Shown: in pieces, positions 50,633 through 59,715 of the stretch | Numbering within the stretch: the stretch's first letter is position 1 | Layout of the letters: the number at the start of each line of letters is the position of its first letter | Assembly (NCBI GenBank): GCA_946811185.2 | Contig: OX328102.1 | Span: forward strand, 14,881,194-14,945,193 | Length of the DNA stretch: 64,000 nucleotides | Source of the DNA: Hippopus hippopus | Taxonomy: Eukaryota > Mollusca > Bivalvia > Cardiida > Cardiidae | Direction: 5' to 3' | Position numbers and translations under genes: made by a program | The notes under the pieces: model-generated | Told to the model about the DNA's origin: nothing | Seen by the model: only the letters and a program-made list of their open reading frames with translations | Databases searched by the model: none

Positions 50633-50855
50633 TGGCTCAATGGCAAAGTGTGGACTCATAACCTGGAGGTCCCTGGTTCGAGTCCGGCCTGATCCGCTGG
50701 GTTTTTTGTGGGAGTGTCCTTGGGCAAGACACTTAAGAGCCCTAGCCTAGTACTGGTGAAACCCAGGGAATACATGAATATGTGAACCGCCGCCGTGATA
50801 TGACTGAAATAATGTTGAAAGCGGCATTAAACACCATTCAATCAATCAATTCGTT
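50625..50855 (+). mobile_element. SINE-3 copy, full length
   Basis: Head GTCCTGTGTGGCTCAATGGC, B box GGTTCGAGTCCGGCC at about 50675, core AGTGTCCTTGGGCAAGACAC, CTAGCCTAGTACTGG, and tail CCGTGATATGACTG...GGCATTAAACACC with (AATC)n ending. Confidence 0.95.
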
Positions 50856-50859
50856 CTAT

Positions 50860-51236
50860 TTAAAGGCCCAGTAAAGGCCAAAATATCAAAGCAGGTGTCA
50901 TAATACATTTGAATTTAAATCATACCATTTAAAAGTATGAAAAATATTGTGGAGATGACAGTCTGTTATCGTGTGGTCGGGCCATATGTTAGTCGCTGGC
51001 AGAAAAAAGAATTTTAAGATCAGGCAAAAAAGTAAACAAAAGACACAGCTACCTGGCAGGTTTTAACCTAGTTTTGAAATTAATTTCTCTGTCAACAACT
51101 AACACTTGGACCAACCTTACAATGACAGATTGTCAAGTTCACAATAATTTCCATACTTTTAAATGGTATGATATAAATTCAAATGCATTTACACACCCGC
51201 TTTGTTTACTTTTGGGCTTTTTTGTTACTTTAACTG
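50860..51236. mobile_element. Fold-back element J, copy 2
   Basis: Arms of about 105 bp. Left AAAGGCCCAGTAAAGGCC, AATACATTTGAATTTAAATC, ATACCATTTAAAAGTATG. Right, inverted: CATACTTTTAAATGGTATG, ATAAATTCAAATGCATTT, CTTTTGGGC. It stands at the end of the SINE-3 tail. Confidence 0.85.
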
Positions 51237-51312
51237 CTCCCGTCCTTCCACCGTAACCAACAAGATTATCTCCCTTACCCATTCTCCATCAGCGTGAATA
51301 TTCGTTAATCCT

Positions 51313-51546
51313 TAACCCTTTACCGTACAATTCCACGATTTTATCATCTTAACTTGAGAAGAAAGCTTTTGAAAACATTGTGGGAAAAGGAGAAAATGCT
51401 GGTAAGCAGCATTTTCTCCTTTTCCCACAATGTTTTCTACCTTTGTAAAATCCCAAATCCCGCCATCTGAGCCTTATTCAAAATGGCGCCCGGAAATCCT
51501 TTTAGTGTTGACCAGTCTAAAATCTTGTCATGTTGTAAAGAATTAA
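51313..51546 (+). mobile_element. MITE-A copy, intact
   Basis: TTAACCCTTTACCGTAC left, near-perfect hairpin with tip GCTGGTAAGCAGC, right end TGTTGTAAAGAATTAA. The right spacer holds an unusual CAAAATGGCGCCCGG. Confidence 0.95.
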
Positions 51547-51954
51547 ACAGCGAGATGAAACAATTGAAAACATCCAGTCAGTACTTAGAACCCAAATTTG
51601 CTATTTAAACGTCCATTTTGCCTGAAAAACCTTATCGAATCTTACACAGTAAATCTAAATGATCTACCCTGTCCATGAAAGCGTACCTAGTCGAGCTTGC
51701 CGGTATTAGAGTTATCTTCAGTCTATTTTGGTAGTGTATGTCACAGAAAACAAGACAGAAAATGTCTTTGTATCGAATTAAACGGTTAGCATTGTGGGAA
51801 AAGTAGTTGCAGTAAGCCCACTGTTCATATAAACAACATGTCACATATGTATGGTCATAGATTCGACGACTAATAATACTATAGAAATAGATTCGATGGA
51901 TGTTTTCTGTCACTTCAAGCAAACGACCGCACGATATTATAGCTACATTTAATT
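51547..51954. other. Unassigned intergenic DNA
   Basis: A minus frame of 96 codons (51632-51922) has no recognised domain. Confidence 0.4.
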
Positions 51955-52110
51955 TTAACCTGTAGAATGAGAGACGCGATTAAACGCGCTTTTTTCTTTT
52001 TTGTGGACAATGTAGATCAGCATCAGACTGTGCGGGATGTGCGGTCTAATCTTAAGTCTACCCTTTCGGATACGGTGAAACTTTCCGTCGAAAAGACCTT
52101 TCAAATCTCG
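51955..52110 (+). mobile_element. MITE-B copy, diverged
   Basis: TTAACCTGTAGAATGAG left, GCATCAGACTGTGCGGG, ATGTGCGGTCTAATC, TTTCGGATACGGTG. Confidence 0.75.
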
Positions 52111-52148
52111 AGATTCTACTATTGCTTTACTGAAATGTTTATTGGATT

Positions 52149-52176
52149 TTTCGTTCGTTCGTTCGTTCGTTCGTTT
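52149..52176. repeat. GTTC microsatellite
   Basis: Six to seven GTTC units at the tail end of an inverted SINE. Confidence 0.9.
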
Positions 52177-52177
52177 T

Positions 52178-52318
52178 AACACACAGTTTTCAACGTTGTT
52201 TCAGTTACAAAGTGTTGGCTAGTATACCTTTCCATGCTTTTCTGTGATTTGTTTTACCAGGACTTCATACAACATCCTTTCAAAACCAATGGCTCCTTTT
52301 CCGCATATTTTTACAACT
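52178..52318 (-). mobile_element. SINE-2 tail half, inverted
   Basis: On the minus strand: CAGAAAAGCATGGAAAGG, CTTTGTAACTGAAAC, CGTTGAAAACTGTGTG. The head side is missing. Confidence 0.65.
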
Positions 52319-52334
52319 ATTTATACACAACTGG

Positions 52335-52460
52335 TTAACCTTTTACTAAACAGTGCCGTGTTTTAATGAATCACAATGTTTTCTTCCCTTTCACAGACAA
52401 ATCTAATCATTACAGCCACATTTCATTTGTTGTCTTTTATTGAACAAAGCTTAAGTTTGG
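52335..52460 (+). mobile_element. MITE-A lacking the hairpin
   Basis: TTAACCTTTTACTAAAC left, then ATCACAATGTTTTCTTCCC (right arm only) and TTTGTTGTCTTTTATTG. Confidence 0.75.
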
Positions 52461-52502
52461 TCACTCAGGAAATACGCCAACTTTGCTGATATAACCCTAT
52501 AA

Positions 52503-52775
52503 TAATATGGCTTGCAACACGTGAAAAGAGGCATTCGGACATTTGCGAAAAGTGTCGTCTCGGATCTGCCTGCGCAGTCCGCGCAAGCTAATCCGAAACG
52601 ACACTTTCCATTTTTATGTAATTTTCTGTATTGCGCAAGTCTACTGAAGGACAAAATCTAATGTAGACGTAAAGTGCCTTCTCGGATTAGCCTGCACGGA
52701 CTGCGCAGGCTGATCCGAGACGACCCTTTACTTAAATGTCCGAATGCCCCTTTTCGCGTGTTGCATGCAAATTAT
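52503..52775 (+). mobile_element. MITE-D copy
   Basis: GGCTTGCAACACGTGAAAAG left, both hairpins present, right GCGTGTTGCATGC. Confidence 0.9.
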
Positions 52776-52822
52776 GCCACACATTCCCGAGTTTTGACAA
52801 CCCTGAAGTAGAAGGTCTTTAA
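52776..52822 (+). mobile_element. MITE-A left-end fragment
   Basis: GCCACACATTCCCGAGTTTTG and ACAACCCTGAAG, cut off before the hairpin. Confidence 0.75.
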
Positions 52823-52920
52823 CTCTTGCTATACCATAGACGACACCAGAAGCTTTTGTGGACAGTGTAGATCAAGATCAGACGTGCAGTCTGATCACTG
52901 ATCTACATTGTCCACTGCTT
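52820..52920 (+). mobile_element. MITE-B copy, hairpin tip shortened
   Basis: TTAACTCTTGCTATACC left, GATCAAGATCAGACGTGCAG (tip CTGCACAGAA lost), GATCTACATTGTCCAC. Confidence 0.8.
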
Positions 52921-53408
52921 TACTCTAGATTATGAACGAAATTTCTCTTGATCTTGATGCAAAACTATTTTTGGAGCCATTGAGAAAATGCTATTTATTT
53001 ACTCAGTATTGGAAGAGTTAAAAACATAGTCGGAAAAGGATTATATTATTTGGTCGTTTTGTAAAGAGATGATACCTTGTCCAAAGACATAATACATAGG
53101 TTTATCTAAGGCTACACTTCTTCACAAAGATTGTTTCGTACAGGTCGGGGCCTGCAGGAAATAGCAAATCTCTCGCACCTGTCATGCCCGTGTTCGTGTG
53201 ATTTGACGCGATGCAAAACTCCGGTGACATTATCATAGATTACAGTGGTAAATGCAATAATCTTTCGCATATTTCATCAGCATACAATCCTATGGCAAAT
53301 ATAGAACATAATATACAGTAGTCCTTTAGGATTTTATGGATCGTTAAGAGCAGTTACTTTGTTCTTAAGCGGATTACGCTGAGAAATCGCTGTAACGACT
53401 GAGACGCG
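52921..53408. other. Unassigned intergenic DNA
   Basis: A weak MITE-A trace (GAGCCATTGAGAAAATGC) near 52975; nothing else. Confidence 0.4.
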
Positions 53409-53555
53409 ATGGCAAGTGAGACAGAGGCTCACGTCCTCAACGCTTCAGCATGGCTGAACAATAGCGGGGTTTTTTTTACATTCCATCGGCGATTACCAAG
53501 GGTAGTGAGTGTTACAAGGTTTTATGAATGGGGAACGACTCATGCGAAATAAATA
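53409..53555 (+). CDS. Speculative short open frame (48 codons)
   Basis: ATG at 53409 opens MASETEAHVLNASAWLNNSG and runs to TAA at about 53555. Composition is protein-like and not repeat-derived, but it is short, with no domain and no clear splice or promoter context. It could be a chance frame or part of a larger unseen gene. Confidence 0.1.
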
Positions 53556-53923
53556 CGTCTGACTCATACTGTTGGTATAGTAGTCAAAACAAATCGGTTT
53601 ACATACCTGTCAATCACATTGTGAAGGGGCGGGGCCTGAGAAGGGGCGTTACCAGATTTGAAATTTTGAAATTTCTCAAACGGTACAAAAGATTTGACGA
53701 CTTCTGCGTTTTCACCAAACTGACTAACGACATTTTTGTCGGGATTTATTTCAAAAATCAAAAACCACAAATGCATTCCTTGGAATTTGAAAAATATTCA
53801 TTGAAAGAGGGTGTGCGAATGATTGAACATCACTTTCATTGTATAACAATAAGTGAAAACAAAACCTGCATTTTCAGGTGGGGTCACGCCGGAAGTGTCC
53901 TCGAGCAAGGTGCATTCCCCTGA
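53528..53923 (+). CDS. Speculative open frame (131 codons)
   Basis: The frame reads through DNA that matches none of the repeat families here. Its middle, with FEILKFLKRYKRFDDF and EGVRMIEHHFHC, has a balanced residue mix. No domain recognised. A GGGGCGGGG-type box sits inside it at about 53627, and a 70-codon minus frame overlaps. Coding status cannot be settled by eye; product unknown. Confidence 0.15.
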   Translation: MGNDSCEINTSDSYCWYSSQNKSVYIPVNHIVKGRGLRRGVTRFEILKFLKRYKRFDDFCVFTKLTNDIFVGIYFKNQKPQMHSLEFEKYSLKEGVRMIEHHFHCITISENKTCIFRWGHAGSVLEQGAFP

Positions 53924-54229
53924 CTTTTCCCTACTTCCGGTGGATGACCAAGGCAGCATGAGTAACTGTTCTTTCGCAGCTAGAAGCCCAAAATTCGGTT
54001 CATTCAAACATTTTAGCGCCATTTAACACTATCTAATAAAATAAAATTTCGGTCATTTAGCTCTTTCCTAGATCAAGCGATTAGAGGATGATGAGTCCTT
54101 TAATAGATCTACATGCCAAAAACGTATGTGCTGATATTGTCCCCTACGCTCGTGATGGTTTGACTCTGCAACCACATCATAGTGCGCTTGTGAAAGGCAA
54201 AAAATTGGTTTCAACAGTTTGACATAAAT
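53924..54229. other. Unassigned intergenic DNA
   Basis: No repeat or gene recognised. Confidence 0.4.
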
Positions 54230-54482
54230 ATATGAGCAATGCTCTGACAAAAGGGGCTTAATGCATCTCCGTGATCAATGGTACCAAGCAAGCCATCACA
54301 TACTTATGGTTCCATAATATCCACTTCTTTTTAACAACCAACTTAATCATGAGACTGACTGGTCCTTGGGCATACAGAAAATTTATCAAGAGCGAAAAGT
54401 TTCTCCCAGGTCAGCCTGCGCGTCGATACTTTTCGCAGATGCATTAAGCCCCCTTTTCACAGACCATGCGTCATATATACGT
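54230..54482 (-). mobile_element. MITE-C copy, inverted, hairpin shortened
   Basis: TATGAGCAATGCTCTGAC left, GGTTCCATAATATCC, GGTCAGCCTGCGCGTCG (tip and right arm lost), right TIR CCTTTTCACAGACCATGC. Confidence 0.9.
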
Positions 54483-54884
54483 ACAGATCAATAGTAACAT
54501 TTGTTAGTTTTTAGTCTTTCCATGACCTTCTTTTGTAGGCCTAACCGTTTTTGCCGGAAGTTAAACTGTTTATTTCCGGAAATGAAGAACTGATTACTGT
54601 CAACAAAATATATTGCTGCAAAGTAAAAGGGTTCTCTTTAACAGAATTGTTGAATCGTTGTTATTCTGTATTTTAGAGAAATGTTATCTAAGGGTCGAAA
54701 CAAACGTTTTTTACAATTAAATAGAACTCGGAGATCCTGTACTTAACTCCCTATAGCACTTAGATTGTGACATAAATCAGAAGTCAGCACTTTTACGATA
54801 CCAAGTTTCAAAAGAGTCTTCAAGAATATACGTCAACGTGGGAACTATATATAGTGCAATGACCCTTAAACAGTTGAGAACAAC
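54483..54884. other. Unassigned intergenic DNA
   Basis: No repeat or gene recognised. Confidence 0.4.
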
Positions 54885-54958
54885 CGAACTTCCTTTTGGG
54901 AACGGTATAAATCAAGATCAGACCGCGAAGTAGCTTCGAGTTTCATCTTGGTTCTCGT
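54885..54958. mobile_element. MITE-B2 relic
   Basis: GGAACGGTATAAATCAAG, ATCAGACCGCGAAG, TTTCATCTTGG; hairpin tip rewritten. Confidence 0.5.
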
Positions 54959-55072
54959 CTTTTCAATATTTTGTGAGCTGTTTCGACCAAAACTGCCAGC
55001 GGCATTCGGTATTTGAATATTTCTACCTGAAATAAACTATACTCGTAGTATCTCATTCTAGGCTCAAAGAGT

Positions 55073-55280
55073 ATAAACCTTTCCCAAAATACAAATTGTT
55101 CACTCTTCCAAAGTGAAAGTGACTGCAAACGGCAAATCTCGGCAATGGTACCAATAAAACTGTAGTTCTCTGATAGGGTAGAAAACATTGTGGAAAACGG
55201 AGAAAATGCTGGTTATTAATGTTTACAAAAGTGCATTCTTCATGGTCGTTTAAACTCGAAATTGTATGGTAAAGGGTTAA
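55073..55280 (-). mobile_element. MITE-A copy, right hairpin arm missing
   Basis: TAAACCTTTCCCAAAATAC left, GGAGAAAATGCTGGTTATTAA (right arm mostly gone), right end GTATGGTAAAGGGTTAA. Confidence 0.85.
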
Positions 55281-55350
55281 GCCTTTACCAGTCGACAAAA
55301 TTTAGACATGTCCTGAACGAATGTACGTGTAGACAGCCAATTAAAGGTAT
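55277..55350 (-). mobile_element. MITE-A left-end fragment sharing TTAA
   Basis: TTAAGCCTTTACCAGTCG, AAATTTAGACATGTCC, then breaks off just before a MITE-B. Confidence 0.75.
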
Positions 55351-55351
55351 G

Positions 55352-55562
55352 TTAACCTAAGGCTGCTGAGCGCGACTCACTGACCTTTTGCGAACAGTGT
55401 AGATCAAGATCAGACTGCACAGAACGTGCAGTCTGATCTTGGATCTACACTGTCCGATAAGGAGATATTATTTCCCAAAACATGACTTTGAAATAGCAAT
55501 ACTTGAGTTTTTACTATCGAAGTGGAAATTCCATTTTAGTTATTTAGCAGGATAAGGGTTAA
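55352..55562 (+). mobile_element. MITE-B copy, complete
   Basis: TTAACCTAAGGCTGCTG left, hairpin GATCAGACTGCAC-AGAAC-GTGCAGTCTGATC, CGATAAGGAGATATTATTTC, right CAGGATAAGGGTTAA. A reference copy for the family. Confidence 0.95.
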
Positions 55563-55700
55563 ATAATACACTTTGTCTTTAAAAGGATAAAGGAGGACAT
55601 TTTGCTTACTAGTATTTTGTCTTCTTTCTCATTGTTTTTTTTTTTTTTTTTTTCTTCCCTAAGTCGTGTAAAAAATTTGGATCAATTGGTTAAGGGTTGA
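55559..55700. mobile_element. MITE-A relic with T run
   Basis: TTAAATAATACACTTTGTC, AAAAGGATAAAGGAGGAC, a T run at about 55629-55652, and GGTTAAGGGTTGA. Confidence 0.5.
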
Positions 55701-55864
55701 GCAGGAAACATTTAAACACTAAATAATGTTCAAAAGAAAGAAAGTTGAAAAAAATAACCCTTGGTGCGCCAATTAATTGTAGTGCATATAAATTTACAGT
55801 TGCTAAAAAGACCCAGTTATCTCAATTTCCTGCCTGTTTAGGCAAAATATGTTACAAAATATCA

Positions 55865-55940
55865 GAAAAACCTGCATACAAGATCAGGCTGTATGGGTTG
55901 TGAAGGCTGATCTTTAATCTACACTTTTTCCAGAACCCGT
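55865..55940. mobile_element. MITE-B relic
   Basis: ACAAGATCAGGCTGTATGG, AAGGCTGATCTTTAATCTAC. Confidence 0.5.
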
Positions 55941-56227
55941 TTTACATTTCTTTGGTAACCTGTAGCTTTATACAAGACAGTCTCTTGCCCTCAGTTCATT
56001 CATCTTTGAACAGATCTAAAAATTATTTTAAACTCATGGAACTAAAATAGCATAGACGTCGCATACTCAAAAGGTTGTCTAAAAATGGCGTTCACCCACA
56101 TGTAGACACTAGAGGCTCGTTACACGTGATTTTTTTGTACAAAACATGTCAACCCTTTGACTATCATATCAACAAAAAAATAGGACCAAAGAAGATCCAA
56201 ATACTTGTAATTGAAGTCTGCCTTTTG

Positions 56228-56322
56228 CTAGTATGCCTCAGCTAAACAAACAGTATGGATCAAATATCATACTGAACGTTCTGTGTAGTCTGATCTTGGC
56301 AAACACTGGCCGCTTAGGCAAC
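56228..56322. mobile_element. MITE-B2 copy, diverged
   Basis: GCTAAACAAACAGTATGG, GTTCTGTGTAGTCTGATC, ACTGGCCGCTTAGGC. Confidence 0.6.
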
Positions 56323-56436
56323 TTAAGTTACGAATGACGCTTTCAGAATTAACTTTTTTTGTACCTGACGTCCTTGATCAGTACTAATAAAGGTCACGCC
56401 TGTGGAACACGAGACCTCGGCTTGAGTATCCATCTG

Positions 56437-56727
56437 GAACCGTGTTCATCAACCATTCCGAATTGCACTGCTACTTTTATTCTCAAGAATTCAAGTTGTA
56501 AATGTCGGTGCAAAGCAATTTCTGACTGGCCAAACTAAACGGTTCAGCCAATTAGAAATTGTGTTACTTTCTTCGGAGTCGTATTCTCATGAATGATCCA
56601 AGTTACAAAGTAACATTATTTCTGATTGGCTAAACCATTTGGTTTAGCTAATCAGAAATTGTGCGACTTCCTTGGTGAATTAGACCAAGAGTGTAAATTG
56701 GAATGATTAACGAATACAGGCCGATGA
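56437..56727. mobile_element. MITE-F with duplicated inner arms
   Basis: GTGTTCATCAACCATTCC left and GGAATGATTAACGAATAC right. The inner palindrome (TTTCTGACTGGCC...CAATTAGAAATTGTG) is present twice in tandem, at about 56519-56570 and 56610-56665. Confidence 0.8.
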
Positions 56728-56789
56728 CACATAAAACGGTGCAACGTATGCGTTCATGTATACATTACGAGGTACGAGGCAGAATTTTT

Positions 56790-57065
56790 CCTATCTATAG
56801 ATTTACGAGAAACTCTTTCGGAAAAGCTAGCTTTTGGCCTGCTTCTTGTTATTAGTCTCAAATGAATACATAGTAATTTGCGATTGGTTTAAAATGTAGA
56901 CATGTTAAAATTTTTCCTGTGAACCTTTTGCGGGCCTATATGCGGGGCCATTTATGACACCAATATACAAGGGTCCCTACACTAAATCGATACTTCGCTG
57001 CACATCTTCACACCTTAGCAAATGTATATGATAACGGACAATCTTCATCTTGTACTAATTAGTGA
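56790..57065 (+). repeat. Dispersed repeat L, copy 2
   Basis: AGCTAGCTTTTGGCCTGC, GTAATTTGCGATTGGT, TTTGCGGGCCTATATGCGGG, CTTGTACTAATT; colinear with 35660-35910. Confidence 0.7.
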
Positions 57066-57707
57066 TTTCATATTTCCTGAAGCATTACCCAATAACCCGC
57101 TTGTGAACAGTTTTCATGTATTTTCAAATATACCAATTTAAGCAGCAACTGCTCCATTTCCAACAATGAGTTGGATTAACATCTAATCTTGAGAAATATA
57201 CCTAACTAAAAATCTCACTTTAAAAAATTGCAGTACAATAGGGGAAAAGAGGCAATAACTGGCGATATTACTTTTGATTAGTTCTCTTTATATTGAACCA
57301 CAAAAGAGTTTCACTACTCATACACTGAGTAAAACTCATAAACCGCTCAATGCCAACTTTGGAGCATTGCCGTTGTATAAAATATCAGATGTTAAGAAAT
57401 AAAGACTTGATAAGCATGTGGTATGACTTTTCAGTGTTGTTGAAGAAAGTGCCGAGAAATCATATTCTAGTTTTTAAGGTTGCGCTTTATAAATTTTGTA
57501 AGGTGTATTCCAGTGCCCCTTACGCCGTCCGTCTTTTTTTTATATTGCTTGCTCTTCAATTTCAGTTCTGTGACATATATAGAAACTTCTCCTAGGAGTG
57601 GATGGCTATATTTTCACTGGTGGTTTCGCCATTCATGAATATATTACCCGGGATTCTCACTCGGTGACAGAAATTTCCATCGGTATTTTCAGTATTTTTT
57701 TTTAGTA
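57066..57707. other. Unassigned intergenic DNA
   Basis: An 81-codon frame (57350-57595) has no support. Confidence 0.4.
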
Positions 57708-57970
57708 ATATATGAGCCATGCTCTGTGAAAAGGGGGCTTAATGCATCTGCGAAAAGTATCGACCCAGTCCGCGCAGGCTGACCTGGGCCAAAACTTTTC
57801 GCTATTGGTCAATTTTCTGTATGCCAAAGGACCAGTGTACCTTATGATACAGTTAGTTGTTAGACATAATATATTTTATGGATCCCTAGTTATATGTTAT
57901 GTCTTGCTTGGTATGATAGATCACGGAGATGCATTAAGCCCCCTTTTGCCAGAGCACGGCTCATATATAG
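57708..57970 (+). mobile_element. MITE-C copy, well preserved
   Basis: TATGAGCCATGCTCTGTG left, ATCGACCCAGTCCGCGC (left hairpin arm lost), right TIR CCCTTTTGCCAGAGCACGG. The ends are flanked by TA repeats, consistent with a TA target. Confidence 0.95.
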
Positions 57971-58129
57971 ATCTACATGTATTAGGTATTGAAAGTATTT
58001 TGAGATATTTAACGCGTAATATTTTCAGTGCCAAATATATTAACTTGACCTCTTTCAACGGCTGAAAATACAACCTACCCTGGGTTGTTTCTTTTTCTTC
58101 TTCTTCTTCTAGGCTTGATAAGTTAAGGG

Positions 58130-58210
58130 GTCTTTATAGATACAAGATCAGACGACACGTTCTTTGCAACCTGATCTTGATCCTTACAGGCTGCAAAGGC
58201 AACCAGGAAT
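58130..58210. mobile_element. MITE-B2 copy, diverged
   Basis: ATAGATACAAGATCAGACG, TTGCAACCTGATCTTGATCC, GGCTGCAAAGGCAACC; preceded by a short CTT microsatellite (58097-58111). Confidence 0.6.
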
Positions 58211-58613
58211 CTGAAAGACGCCCTAAGTTTAAATAAAGAATCAAAACACGAGTTGGTACGGTTGTTTGTTTCAACATATTCGCAAGCGTCCTTCTCCCTT
58301 CTGCAGTTTCAATGATGCTTATGTGCAGAATGTCTCAGTAAAGCGGACAATGAAGATCAACGACCATAATGCACGTTCTGTGTGTTGTGAATGGGTAAAT
58401 TTAGAATAAAAAACAATAGTTGGCCCTAGTGAAGTATAGTTATTTATTTCAATGCATTCTCACGCGTCTTTTTACAGCTTTCACATCAGCTAGGTTTAGA
58501 ATTTCTGTGGCCAATGTTGCAAAAGGATCATTTACCTGTTACAGGCAGTGAGCTCCTTTTTTCACATTGTTTTTTCACCTTCTTTTCTTCATATATTTCT
58601 GCTTTGTGTCCCG
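58211..58613. other. Unassigned DNA
   Basis: A MITE-B edge (GCGGACAATGAAGATCAACG) at about 58343 only. Confidence 0.4.
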
Positions 58614-58840
58614 CAACCCTTTACAACAGACCCCGATGTTTTTACGACCCTCACGAAAAGGGATTTTGAAATTAATGTTCGAAAAGGAGAAAATGCTGGT
58701 GACCAACATTTTCTCCTTTTTCCCAAAATGTTTTCTCTTCTTTAAAAACCAGTGCCATCATTTGACACACATTTGTCTTGCCGACTGCAATTGTTTTCAA
58801 TTTCTACCAGTTTAAACTTTTGTCATATGATAAAAGATTA
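58614..58840 (+). mobile_element. MITE-A copy
   Basis: AACCCTTTACAACAGACC left, GAAAATGCTGGTGACCAAC hairpin, GCCGACTGCAATTG, right ATGATAAAAGATTAA. Confidence 0.9.
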
Positions 58841-58886
58841 AAACAGTCAGCTGTTTATTTTTAGATAGTCTGTGAAGTAAATAGTT

Positions 58887-59150
58887 TAGCCATGCTCCGT
58901 GAAAAGGGGGCTTAATGCATCTGCGAAAAGTATCGACCCAGGTCAGCCTGCACAATCCGCACAGGCTGACCTAAGCCGAAACTTTTCGCTATTGGTCAAT
59001 TTTCCTTATGTCCAAGGGCCAGTCTACCTTATGATTAAGTCGGTTGTTAAAAAAAGTGGCTATTATGGATCCATAAGTATGTGATCCTTTGCTTGGTATC
59101 ATGCATCACGGACATGCTTTATGCCCCCTTTTGCCAGACCATGGCTTAGT
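58887..59150 (+). mobile_element. MITE-C copy, well preserved
   Basis: TAGCCATGCTCCGTGAAAAG left, hairpin CAGCCTGCACAATCCGCAC, GGATCCATAAGTATGTGATC, right CCCCTTTTGCCAGACC. Confidence 0.95.
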
Positions 59151-59494
59151 TAATCAAGGCTTTTACCAGGTCGTGATTTTACCACCCTATGGAAGAAGGC
59201 ATTTGACAACATCGTGGACAAACGATACAATTCCATTAACACACGAATTTCTCTACTTTATCACGCAAATAAAACCTCTCATTTGAGCTAGATCATGTTT
59301 TGTCGTCTTCAGCTGAAATAGGTGTTAATTCGTGTAACGAGTTAATTACTTTTCTATGATTATATCGTGGCAGGTAGGAAATTTCTAGAACAAAGTCATG
59401 ACTGTATCAACTGTCAACTATCATTTTCTCGTCACTTTAAGAATTATTACATTCACTGCTTATCAAGTTTTCAAACACCTTTTGTCACTCTTTA
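59151..59494. other. Unassigned DNA
   Basis: A short MITE-A-like trace (TTTTACCACCCTATGG) near 59176; no gene. Confidence 0.4.
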
Positions 59495-59670
59495 ACGCCT
59501 TACAGTGTGGTGTACGTGGTTGTGAGGTGGAGTGTCGGTCTCGTAACCATAAGGTGCCAAGTTCAATACCGGGGAGCGGATGTCAACTTTAGGATTTTAA
59601 TGGCCCAGACATTTGGCGCGAGTACTGGTGTAGTTCCAGTGTAGAAGGATGGAGAGAGATTAGTATAAGT
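59495..59670 (+). mobile_element. tRNA-like SINE head, degraded
   Basis: GTGGTGTACGTGGTTGTGAGG, TCTCGTAACCATAAGG and B-box-like AGTTCAATACCGGGG are in tRNA order; no core or tail follows. Confidence 0.4.
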
Positions 59671-59715
59671 TGTAAGAACTTGTTTCTCAATCGATGTAAA
59701 ATAAGTGTGTTTAAA

